DNA of 64,000 nt, taken from positions 5,131,079-5,195,078 of the forward strand of contig CM042091.1 in NCBI GenBank assembly GCA_023512835.1, in the 5' to 3' direction. Both the position numbers and the translations under genes were made by a program. Source of the stretch: Taxillus chinensis (Eukaryota > Streptophyta > Magnoliopsida > Santalales > Loranthaceae). Within the stretch, counting starts at the first letter, position 1. Each line of letters opens with the position of its first letter. This document shows positions 1 through 10,078 of the stretch, one piece after another. The notes under the pieces are model-generated. The model did no database searches. It was not told where the DNA came from and saw only the letters and a list, made by a program, of their open reading frames with translations.

Positions 1-1041
1 ACATAAAAATGATGCCCTAACCTCTGCCTACGTAACCAGGCGCCGTTGGGACCGTCGACTTGCATTCTCTGTCAAGCAAGTTCCCGCATACCACCGATAC
101 GGTCGGACTGCCATCATCCGACGACCAACCACTGCGCCGCCACGGTTTCGGCCGTAACCCCATGTTGCGCCTCCATCGGTAAGCACTGTCGACAACAGCC
201 AGTGAAGCCGCCAATTTGGTCCCGTCGCTGACACTTCACAGCCCCGTCGATCGCTCTCTGACCTTACACCTCGCTGCCGACAGCCTCCACGCGACTCCCG
301 TACTGACGCAATCTACTCCGGTGATCACCATCTGGATTTGGTCTCACATCGACGACTACCGCGGGTTGTATTACTTCATTCGAGGTATTCAAAACAATCT
401 CCCTGTTCTTCCTTTCCCAGTCGGCAAACAAAAGGGCTTGGATGTACTACTGCTGGGTTTTTTTCTCTTAGTTACAAACAAGCGCAAAATACACATTCAT
501 AGCCCAAGATCCCACACAACTGTAATTGGGAGTTTAATAGAAACAACAAATATCAAAGGAAAATCCCAAGTACCAGGATTGATTGTTGATCCCTGCCTGC
601 TTACGGTCTTTGTGCTAATTATCTATTTCTAATAATGTGTTACTCCTGAGGTTGCATTGAAACCTTTGAAAAGCACGTGGATTGAAAAGTTATTCATAAC
701 AAAATGTATTCAAATCACATTACATTTGGTAATGTTTTGTTAATATGAATTATGATGCCATTTTAACCTATTCAAAGCATTTTTTTAGTGACCCCTATTA
801 TACTGCGCCTCTAGATTATTAACTGGTCTTTATTGAACTGTTTACATATCATTTTTATTTCTTTTCAATATTGTTTCGGTTCTTGAATGATCCATGATAT
901 GTTTTGGCGCTACGGGGATAGTTTTTTTTTTTTTTTTTTGCATTATTTAGTAGCCTGGGTTGGAAAAATATGCTGCTAATGGTACTCTCCTCTCACCCAG
1001 CTGCTGATCCTGGTTCTGGGTTCCTCTCTTCGATGGTAGAG
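1..1041 (+). other. 5-prime flank and likely 5-prime UTR of the RRP4 gene
   Basis: The first ~400 bases are rich in C and CG and carry no frame that looks like a known protein. From ~600 the DNA becomes AT-rich. A T-run at ~922-940 followed by GCATTATTTAG looks like a polypyrimidine tract and intron acceptor, so the RRP4 transcript may have a non-coding first exon upstream and a 5-prime UTR intron ending near 952. An in-frame ATG at 970 would add 24 residues to RRP4, but these do not look conserved. The promoter position cannot be fixed from sequence alone. Confidence 0.35.
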
Positions 1042-2028
1042 ATGAAAGGCTTACTGCTTTCATTGAATCAGACTCAGAAGGTGAGACTAAATAGAGCTCT
1101 GGAGAGGTTGGAGTCTTCATCTTCAAAAATAAACTCCAATGCAGCTGTCACTGTCACTGATACCATCCATGTCAACAATGAGGATGGAGTTCTCAAGGGA
1201 CATGGAACCTCAGATCTTGAAGGTGAAGTGGTGGCGACTCTGTGTGGAGTGGTGGAGCGTGTAAATAAATTGGTATATGTCCGGGCATTGCGAGCTAGGT
1301 ACAAGCCTGAGGTCGGAGATATCATTGTAGGACGTGTCATTGAGGTTGCTGTAAAGCGTTGGAGATTGGAGGTAAATTATAGCCAAGATGCAGTTCTGAT
1401 GCTTTCTTCAATGAATTTGCCAGATGGTATTCAGAGGCGGCGAACTGCAGTTGATGAGCTCAACATGCGCAGCATATTTGAAGAGAATGATGTCATTTGT
1501 GCTGAGGTCCGTAGTTTTCAGCATGATGGCAGTTTACAGCTGCAAGCACGCAGTCAAAAGTATGGAAAACTTGAGAGGGGTCTAATGCTTGCAATCGCAC
1601 CATATCTAGTCAAGAGACGCAAACAGCACTTCCACCACATAGAACAGTATGGAATTGATTTGATACTTGGCTGTAATGGATATGTCTGGATTGGTGAGCA
1701 TGCAGAGGCTAAAGACGACATGCTTGTAGATCAAGCAGATGAAAGCATGCAACAAAGAACCAAACCCAGGAGAATTTCCATGTCACTTGAAGAACAAGAA
1801 CAGACCTACACTCCATTTGAGATAAGGAAGAATATATGCCGGACAGGTAATGCTATCCGAATCTTGTCTACACTAGGTTTCAATATTACCATTGAAGCGA
1901 TATTGGAGACGGTGAGCTTGAGCAGCTCACTGAATATTGAGGTGTATGAGATGCTTGGGGCAGAGTTTTGTGTTTTGGTTGCAGAGAGGGAAGCTGAACG
2001 GCGTGTGTTGTCAACAAAGAAGAGGTGA
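1042..2028 (+). CDS. RRP4: Exosome complex component RRP4
   Basis: The 328-residue protein is a close match in layout to plant RRP4, one of the three S1/KH cap subunits of the RNA exosome, which processes and degrades RNA from the 3-prime end in nucleus and cytoplasm. The N-terminus (MKGLLLSLNQTQKVRL) matches the usual plant start, so the ATG at 1042 is preferred over 970. An N-terminal exosome domain with GHGTSDLEG at ~50-58 is followed by an S1 RNA-binding domain (~80-165, with RYKPEVGDIIVGRVIEV and ELNMRSIF) and a KH-type segment (~185-230, GCNGYVWIGEH). The C-terminal region (ICRTGNAIRIL, then MLGAEF) is also family-like. Length fits the family. The frame is open in one exon without stop or shift. 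A retrocopy cannot be excluded, but the intact frame argues for function. Confidence 0.93.
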   Translation: MKGLLLSLNQTQKVRLNRALERLESSSSKINSNAAVTVTDTIHVNNEDGVLKGHGTSDLEGEVVATLCGVVERVNKLVYVRALRARYKPEVGDIIVGRVIEVAVKRWRLEVNYSQDAVLMLSSMNLPDGIQRRRTAVDELNMRSIFEENDVICAEVRSFQHDGSLQLQARSQKYGKLERGLMLAIAPYLVKRRKQHFHHIEQYGIDLILGCNGYVWIGEHAEAKDDMLVDQADESMQQRTKPRRISMSLEEQEQTYTPFEIRKNICRTGNAIRILSTLGFNITIEAILETVSLSSSLNIEVYEMLGAEFCVLVAEREAERRVLSTKKR

Positions 2029-4469
2029 AGATTCTGGTTATGTTTTCCCCTATAGCCACATGGTTGTGATATTTATTTCTGTTTCATTTCTCACGAAGAA
2101 GAGAAATGGTTGGCTGTAAAATTTGGGATATTTTGTAACCTATGTTTTAACTCTCTTCTTAGAATCACACATGAGAATGTGTGATAACTACTGCTCTTGA
2201 AACCAATACATTTTCGAGCAGGTTTAATTTGCTTAGATATGGTGGTAATTCATTCCATATTTGGGATTTAAGGTACCATGAAACTCTAAAGACATTCAAA
2301 ACCTTAATAGATATAATTTCTTCTAAGGATTTTGCTCATAAATTTACCCCACTGATTATGTATGTTCTGCTTATGGATCCTTTTTGAGCATGACTTACTG
2401 TTTTTTTAAAATTTGAAATTACAGGTTGCATCACATTAAACATAACATTTTTTTGATTCGATCGCATTGAACATAACATTTTTTTTGATTGGTTCCACAA
2501 CATAATTTCAAATTTCAGTGAAAAATGAGTAGTATGCTTTTAAAGAGAGAAAGAAACACCATATTGACAGGGAATTTGAAAAAACTACTATTCAAGAATA
2601 AAGTAATGACAACAAATCAAAGTAATGTGGTGAAAACATCATTTCTTGCAATAGTCTCCCTCTCATTTGGAAGCAGGTCAGATAGCCAGTATGTGAACAA
2701 AACGGTGTCCTTGAATTAATTAGCGTGGACTTAAGTCTAAAGCTGCAAAATATTGTCCACGTGGCTGCTTATGGTTGGACGGCTGCAAAATGATCACTTA
2801 TGCCTTTGCCAACACGAAGGCTGCATGTTATGCTAAGCTGCAAAAATAGTGTCCATACGGCTATCAGGATTTCATTGTTATGTCAATTAATTGATTGAAA
2901 CCATGCCTCATTTGGGATCTCTTATTATGGCTCTGTCCGCAAGAGGCTGCATGTTATGCTTTTCTAAGATTTTTTCCTCTTATATGAACATGATTTCCTG
3001 TAGTTGAACATGTGTTTACTATGTTTGTTGTCATTCTATGCGACTCTTTTTTATTGCTCTGTTGTATTAAAAAGGTTATTGTATCAATCATATGCCGGGA
3101 ATCTAGGGTTTCCACTGCTATAGCCTTAAAACGTTGGAAAACCCTAGGATGTTGAAGCTCATTTCTTTGTGTTCTAGTTGCAACTTCACCATTTTATCAT
3201 GGTAATGCTACTAGTTTTCTGGCTGGACAGTCTGTGAGCCTGTGCCTTTAAATGAGATACAGTATTAACTAAACTATTTGAATCCGTCACTACATTGAAT
3301 TGGGGATTTGGGGTATGGGATCCTAGAATGATTATAGGTTTTTTGCTGTGGTTGGTGAATTTGGAGAGTTGAGCCATGGTGCGTGCCTGTTCATGCACTT
3401 AACTATATCAGTTAGTAGAAGCCTGGATAGATATTTTAGAAGGTAATTGTAAACGGATTCTCTCATTGGCAGCTAAATAACTACCAGTCTGAAGTGTAGA
3501 TATTTTCCACTCAGCTGAAGGTGTTGCATTATATAGAAATTTAAAATTGTCGTTTTTGTAAATACCTGCTTTTTTATTTGCATATAGTAGCAATCCTCTG
3601 GGACTGTAACAGGCCTGATATTGTGCAAATTTGTTAGAATGCGTCGGCTGCAACTTTGCAGTTTGGGGTATCTGGTCCTGCTCCTTCCGATTAATGGAAT
3701 CCAATTTACCTTGTAGTCAACCTAACAGCACTGTTTCAGCACCCACTGACCCAAACTGTCGTTTCATTTTGAACCCTGCAAGCGACGGTGCAAGAAAGCA
3801 GAGGCTGCCATAGTTGCCTCTTAGCTGGCCGCCTCCTCCACATCCTCTGCTCGGATGTTTTAATGTGTTCCATCGGCTCTCTGTTTTTTTCTTCCTCTTA
3901 AAGTTGCCATTTTTTTCCGGACAAAATAAATGTAATTATAATTTCGGTAGACGCATTGTATGGCTTTTTTTTGGTTGGCGTATTGCTTTCCTGAAAAACA
4001 TGGGAAAAAAACTAGAAGTATTCTCGTCACATTCCTGCATTTGAGTTGCATGTTTTGCGGACATAACATTAACAATCACTTTTTAAAATCAATTTTGAGA
4101 TATTGATTTTTGGACGCACAATTATTTTTTCTTTTTGTTTTAAATACTACTAAGCTTGGGATGTAATTATCAGCCCAAACTTTTTGGAATCAGAATTCTT
4201 TGCTGAGAAATCTGATATTATTTCATCCCAAAACGAAACTGTATTGGTATGTATACTTAAAAAAAATAAAAATTAAAACGATATCGTTTTACTTTATAGC
4301 AGAGAATTCTTATTTAACATTTCATGTATTTACGGTTCACAAGTCATCTCATATATTTATAATCTCACCTTAATTTATTTTGAAAAGAACAAAAAATCTT
4401 ATCTAATTTTTAAAATTACAAAGTTAACAATTCAACAAGTGAATCATATTAATATTTCTTATAATCTCA
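2029..4469. other. RRP4 3-prime UTR and gene-free flank
   Basis: The RRP4 3-prime UTR probably ends within the first few hundred bases; no single poly(A) signal is clear. At 2740-2870 the phrase GCTGCAAAA recurs three times (~2741, 2782, 2839) next to GTCCA-type phrases, suggesting a small decayed repeat. A 60-codon frame at 3631-3813 ends in ARKQRLP and has near-coding composition; it could be the last exon of a decayed gene, but I do not recognise it. No other coding signal was found. Confidence 0.4.
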
Positions 4470-5013
4470 CCTTAATTTATTATATATGTATATTTTAAAT
4501 AAATACTTTAAATAAGTGAATCATATTAATATTTTAATGATAAAAAATAATATTTAAATAAATATAAAGTTAAAAAATACTGAGCCGGAATACTTTAAAA
4601 AGTAAATAACTTCTTTTGATTAAATTAATCAGATGGTTTCTTGGCCTTTTACCTTTGCTCCAGACAAAAAAAAAACTAATAAAAATGGCAGAAACAAAAA
4701 AACAAAAAGAGCACGAGCTATACTTTTCGCGCGATTAATCTTTCATACCGAGTCCGTTTCAGGCAATCAAAATATAATTTACAAGTGGACAGGCTTTCTC
4801 ACACTAACCTTCAAGACTGCTCTCTCAAGCAAACATATACTGATATACATACAAATATAAAATCACATTTCAAGGAAATCACCCAAAGCTCATTCTTAAA
4901 TTATCAGTCATTTAAAAACCAAACGAGGGAAACCCACCATCTACACATTTCCCAAACATACGGTCAACAAACGCTGAAAACTATAAAAGCCTTGCCTTGG
5001 GCAAAACCAAAAT
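4470..5013. repeat. Dispersed duplication, copy 1 (partner 13141-13992)
   Basis: From about 4633 to 5013 this segment matches 13633-13992 nearly base for base, and a weaker AT-rich match continues upstream (4478-4600 against 13145-13260). Identity stops abruptly after the shared phrase CAAAACCAAAATGAG. Copy 2 lies just downstream of the 3-prime end of the large minus-strand gene at 14249, so copy 1 may be a duplicated piece of that gene's 3-prime flank. The short frames inside it are not convincing genes. Confidence 0.75.
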
Positions 5014-5789
5014 GAGGAGTCCGGATACTCAAGAGTGAAAAATGCTACGATCCTTTTACAGCTAAAAGAAACGTCAACGTTTTTACACAAAAATAAGAAG
5101 AATAAAAAAAGCCACCAATCTACCACGCGTGCTCCCTCTTACCAGAATGTTAGATTCAAAATGAACTATTGTTTGTCTAAAGAGGCATGACCATTTTATA
5201 AGAGGGTTTGAGAGGCAATGACTGAGCTTGATCTTTGTGCAGAGGTGAAACACAAGTTGATTAACGTATGATAGTTTGCATTAATATTAGATGATCTTGA
5301 TCTCATGTTTCATTCTTACCCGTGATATTTTCTTTTTGAAACAGGAAGTTTGATCATGAGAGTTGGATATTTATGCATTGCAGCAAGAAGTTGAGTTATG
5401 CGAGTTACAAGAAAATTAATGGCATAATAGTGTGATTGTAATTGTCAACATATAATTGTATGGTGCATGTATTTAGCTTTCTACATTGTAAATTAAAATT
5501 TATAAGAGGATTGGTGTTCATTTTCTGAGTGTTTGTCAAACCATTTTGGTGTCCATTAATATTTTGTTGAATTAAAAAAACAAGTTATATTAAAAAAAAT
5601 TACACGACTTGAAGTTTGCTAAATTTAGTGTATCTTGTCCTAATCTATATGTGATCAATTATGTTCAATGTTTGCATACAAATCTAAACAGAAAAAAAAA
5701 ATTTGCTTCAACAATTTTGCCAGCCATTGAGCAAAGGTCAGAAATAATATGTTGTCCACCTACATAAAAAAAATCCTCCACTAAACTAT
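5014..5789. other. Gene-free AT-rich stretch
   Basis: No coding frame, RNA gene or clear transposon end was recognised. The sequence is AT-rich with short A-runs. Confidence 0.4.
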
Positions 5790-6870
5790 CCGTATGAGAC
5801 CAATCACTGCAGCTACGCCATGATGGGGCAAAACTATTAGGCTAGGGCTTTTCTAAAAGCATGAAAAAAAAATCATGAATGAAACCTGATTATTGTGTAA
5901 AAAATGCTATCAATGAACCCAATTACTTGTGTAAAATACAGATCCTGACTTGTTTGTTTTCAAAATCAAATAAAGCATGAAGGAAATTCATTAAAATCCA
6001 TATCTATGATTAAATCTTGATGCATCACCATTATTATGTCCATTAACATTACCATGTTCAAGCAATTGAAATGACTAAAATATGACTAAAATGATTATAT
6101 CGTCATTAAAAAAAGTGCTAGCAATTGAAAATTTTCTTCAAAAATCCCTGCAGGTGGAGCAAGGAAGCATCACACTAGTCTTGGAAAATCATTTCGGTTT
6201 GATTGATGTGTGCCTCATATAGAGATAATGGGAGACAGTGTCCATTATTATATAAGAGAGATATGAGAAGGCAAAAAGATTTATTATTAGTATGGCACAT
6301 GGAGCAACAACACCATGCTGTCCACTTACATAAAAAAAATTCCTGCACTAAATTGTCCTACATTAAAAAAAATCCTACACTAAGTTGAAAAAAAGTCTAT
6401 TGGTAACTTAGTAACTGTTAACCAAAAAACTGCAGGTACACTATCAAAAAACTACCGGTTACTGAAAAAATTGGATGGGGCAAAACTGTTAGGCCAAGGC
6501 TTTTCTAAAAGCTGTAGGTACGCCATCTTGGGGCAACATCATTTTATTGCTATAGTAGCAACCAATTACTGCAAGCAATCAATACCTACCGCACCAAACC
6601 ATATATCGGTGAGGAGAATATAAAAATAGAGAAAATGCATGTTTCAAGCTAAAAAATCTGCTATGAATGAAATTTGACTATTGCGTAAAGAAAATGCTAT
6701 CAATGAACCCAACTAAAATCCATCTCTATGATTAAAACTTGATGCATCACCATTATTATGTCCATTAACATTACAATGTTCATGCCGCTGGGTCACCTGA
6801 AATATGACCAAAATGATTATCTCATCATTAAAAAAAGAATTCTAATAATTTAAAATTTTATTAAAAAATT
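5790..6870. repeat. Direct-repeat pair (about 5790-6150 and 6450-6870)
   Basis: Two diverged copies lie in the same orientation about 650-700 bp apart. Shared phrases in the same order include GGGGCAAAACT, GCTTTTCTAAAAGC, ATGCTATCAATGAACCCAA, TTGATGCATCACCATTATTA and TGTCCATTAACATTAC. No coding capacity is visible. This could be a pair of short LTR-like sequences or a local tandem duplication of a non-autonomous element. Confidence 0.7.
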
Positions 6871-7486
6871 CTTAACTAAGGCTATATGTAATAAAAATAC
6901 CGGGCTATATGTAGTAGTGTTCAAAGCTTGTGTTTCTAGTAAGCCGACATCGTAACCACTTATAATGTTAAGCAGTGATTGGTAATTTCTATATGTAGGA
7001 TACATGAATGGCATTAAGCTTAACTAAAAAAAACCATTATTAAGCAAATTAAAATCTGGTGAAATAGGAAACTATGTTAGAAGAAAAAAATAATAAACTT
7101 ACATCATATGTAGGAGAGGAAGGACTAGGAGGTTGTGGAACAACCGGAGGAAACAAAGGGGAAGATTGTGGAATTGCTAAAACATGGGTATTTTTTTCTT
7201 CCTTTTCGCCAATACAATCTCCAATGAAGATTTTATTCGTCTTCTTCTTCTACTAGTATGTTGTCTTTTCTTCAGTCCTGTTGCTTGAACTGCATTTGCA
7301 TTAGCCAAACCATCTACTTGAAAGGTTGCAAGGGGCATGTTGAAAACCACGGTTGAGGATCCGTGCTCAATTAACAAATGAACTAATTACCCAATTCTAC
7401 AGTTCCAGCATTAAACTTATCTGGATGATATATTAATAGGTTTATATAGCTTGTGAGGCTAAGGAACATACATTCTAACACTTGTT
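6871..7486. other. Gene-free stretch
   Basis: AT-rich sequence without a supported gene. A short purine-rich portion at ~7110-7180 has an open frame, but it shows no recognisable domain. Confidence 0.35.
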
Positions 7487-7783
7487 TTATAGGTGAATGA
7501 GAGGAAGTGTCCCACTTGTTCTATCGACGATGGTGGTATATATGATTACATTTGGGGGACACCCTCTCTCTTCAATCATACAAAGCACCCGGATAGCAGC
7601 TGTGTTTTCCCCAATTTTGCACAGGCCGTTGATGATGGTGTTGTAAGAAACCAGATTAGGCTCACATCCATCCCGCACCATTTGGTCAAGTAATTGGACG
7701 GCCTGGGATGTTTTGCCGCTGGTGTAGAGCCCCCTCATGAGAGTGCTGAATGTGCGGGTGTCAGGGGAGTGGCCAAATATATA
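7487..7783 (-). pseudogene. Pentatricopeptide repeat (PPR) protein fragment
   Basis: Read on the minus strand, the translation runs from FGHSPDTRTFSTLMRGLYT through QAVQLLDQMVRDGCEPNLVS to NTIINGLCKIGENTAAIRVL and ends soon after ERGCPPNVIIYTTIVD. These are about two and a half 35-residue PPR motifs of the P type, as in Rf-like organellar RNA-binding proteins that usually carry ten or more repeats. There is no start codon context, no transit peptide and no further repeats on either side: upstream the sequence turns into AT-rich repeat DNA at ~7790. It is a truncated gene relic rather than a working gene. Confidence 0.8.
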
Positions 7784-7865
7784 TTCAATTTTGAAAGCTT
7801 TCTTTGATTTGAATTATGTCCGTGAGATATGCATTATTTAATTAGTTACACAGATAAATATATAT

Positions 7866-7954
7866 TTTAATCATATATGCATACATGCTATATCTTGGAA
7901 TTTATATAAAATATTTATTGAATAAAAATACTTATTTGGTGTGTAATTATGGGA

Positions 7955-7989
<35 letters not shown>

Positions 7990-8085
7990 TTATTTATTTA
8001 TCGGATTAAAAGTTTCCTAGGAAGACAACGATCTGACCATTCTAACATAATTCAAACTATTCACACTTACATAGTATTATTACTA
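7866..8085. repeat. Dispersed duplication with (TA)n, copy 1 (partner 12742-12935)
   Basis: The segment starting TATGCATACATGCTATATCT and ending near AACATAGTATTATTACTAT is repeated at 12742-12935 with few differences, mainly in the length of the internal TA microsatellite (~7957-7983). No coding content is visible. Together with the 4.5/13.1 kb pair it shows that parts of this region were copied. Confidence 0.85.
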
Positions 8086-8743
8086 TTCTAAAAAAAATTC
8101 TAACATAAGTCCCTTGGGTTTTTGGTCTTTTAATATGGGTAATTTTTGTTGATTAAATTGACGCAATTGCTATTTGTTATTATGCTATTAGCTATGCTTC
8201 CGTAAAATTATTGTTTCTTTGATGTGTTACCTTATTGATTTATAAAGTTCTAGCTTTTGTTTTATTCCGAGGTTTGTTTCTTTGTTGGTGTATCGTTCTA
8301 AACTGAAGACATTTGAATATTTGCTCCTACGGTATGGAATGTTTTTAAAGAGAAACATATTCAATACAAACTGAGTAAGCATCTGTGTTGTATTTGGTTC
8401 GAGGATGGTGATCTGTTTCTACTACCTGATTGAAACATGTCCCGTTACATATTTTAGTTGCTTAACTGTTTCATGTACCAGCTTAGTAGAGCCAATTCCA
8501 GATTGCAATCTGTTTGCCAGATAGTGAGTGGCCAGTCTCTATTATACATTTCCATGTCTTTATAAGCTTTTTTATTAAACGATTAACAATTTTCTGCCCG
8601 CAGGGCCACTGAATTTTTCCTTATAAATAACACGATGCTACTCAGGCACAAGCTTTGATTTTGTGATTGCATGTATTTTCTTTCCTGTTCTTAGGGATTA
8701 CTTTTACTGTACAGGGAGAAAATGCGTAAAAAATAGAAGAGTA
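8086..8743. other. Gene-free stretch before a pseudogene
   Basis: No coding signal is seen. T-rich stretches could be residual intron or UTR sequence of the pseudogene that follows, but nothing decides this. Confidence 0.3.
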
Positions 8744-9390
8744 ATGGCAGCAGCAGAAGCAAGGACTGCACGGGATCCCATCTGCTTGCAATTACATCCT
8801 GAAACAAGGTGGTGGAAAAATAGGTAGCTTAAGTTCAGCCTAATTTTGAGTACCAGAGTGTGACATGTGACTAGTTCAATGCCTTGGAAGCTGATGGAGA
8901 AAACATAAAAGCAACACCAAAATTTAGTGGAGGCTAAAGATCGAAGATAGTAAATCTATCAATGCTACTGTTTACGTTGAGAAGGATCCTCTAGTTACAA
9001 CGACAGAGCTAAAAGAACCAAACATAATGAGAATGTACTTGATAAAATGAATGAGTCTTACTAGGTTGTGGACTCAGCTTTCCTAAAACCCGACGAGCTG
9101 TGCTCTAATTCAGAATCAGTTTGGTTTGCCAGCGACAAGACTGAGCCATGGTGGCACACCAACAAAAATGAACTGGCCTCCTTCATTGCACAGGGATCAC
9201 GACCATGTTGAGAATTGTGATCTCTCCCACCTCAAAAGATGATGTCCGGAGGAACAATTTTCTCAATTTGGGAATTTTGACAGTTATCTAGCTGTCTCCT
9301 CTTTGCGGCATAGGAGTATTTCTGATTTAAATAGTTTTGCACAAAGCAGTTCCACTTTAGAAAGCTCATGGAAGGCAGCAGGCTAAAGTA
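8744..9390 (+). pseudogene. Decayed copy of a conserved plant gene of unknown function
   Basis: An ATG at 8744 opens MAAAEARTA, the usual start of a plant protein family of unknown function. Reading on through stops and frame changes, family-like pieces appear in order: HPETRWW at ~8800, QPNFEYQ at ~8840, FNALEAD at ~8878, then SNSESVWFASDKTEPWWHT at ~9106-9162, ELASFIAQ, and in another frame HVENCDL at ~9205-9230. In intact relatives, as I recall them, these pieces occur in the same order and are followed by a helical segment and a C-terminal membrane anchor, which are absent here. Several in-frame stops and at least two frameshifts make it a pseudogene. No intron is obvious between the pieces, so it may be a processed copy, though I saw no clear poly(A) tail. 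Confidence 0.6.
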
Positions 9391-10078
9391 GACAAGCAGC
9401 CGTTATATACTTCCAAGAGTTCATTGTGGTACTAGTTTAGGGTTTATTTTCGTAATTTTTTTTGAAAGAAAGTAAAACGCGTGATTGGGTTTCATATGCA
9501 GTCCTACGGTGTCTGGATAATTGCATAGAGTACTTGTTGGACTACACAAGGTTCCAGGATTATATTCAATCTGACGTTTTGAATTTACCTCTATGCTTGG
9601 GAGAAGTAATATGGACATCAGATTGGGAATTCTAATATCTTGTTGAAATATTATTCTTGTTCAAATGAGATATCTGATGTCTTAATTCCATGCACAACCA
9701 TAATATAATGGATAAAATCAATTGAAACTCAAATTTAAATTCTATTATAGCTCTCCCAACAAGGACATGACAATGCCACACAAGATTTATGTGAAGGACT
9801 CCACGTAAGCTGAGAATGAAGAAAAAAAATCCAAAGCCAAAAATGAGCTTCCGGTGGAGCTCTTACTAGGTAATAACCTTAAGTATAAACTTAAACAATG
9901 GACTATAACTTAAAATTGTAAAAATGGAGTAAACACATTATCAAATCCTTATCATCAAACAGGCCTTAATTCCACTCAAAATCCTGCAACAAAAAGAAAA
10001 ATAATTGAGTGTCCAATGTCATATATTTTTAACTAAGAAAAAAAATGCCAAAATAGTTAGTGATGAAAGTAAATTTAC
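9391..10078. other. Gene-free stretch
   Basis: AT-rich DNA between the pseudogene and the papain-like gene fragment. No later exon of the papain-like gene carrying an active-site His or Asn motif could be found here. Confidence 0.35.

Noticed and set aside
216..632. 138-codon frame upstream of RRP4
   Set aside because: No domain, low-complexity composition and overlap with a likely leader region; probably chance.
3631..3813. 60-codon frame ending ARKQRLP
   Set aside because: Coding-like but unrecognised, without clear splice partner; kept only as a note in the flank entry.
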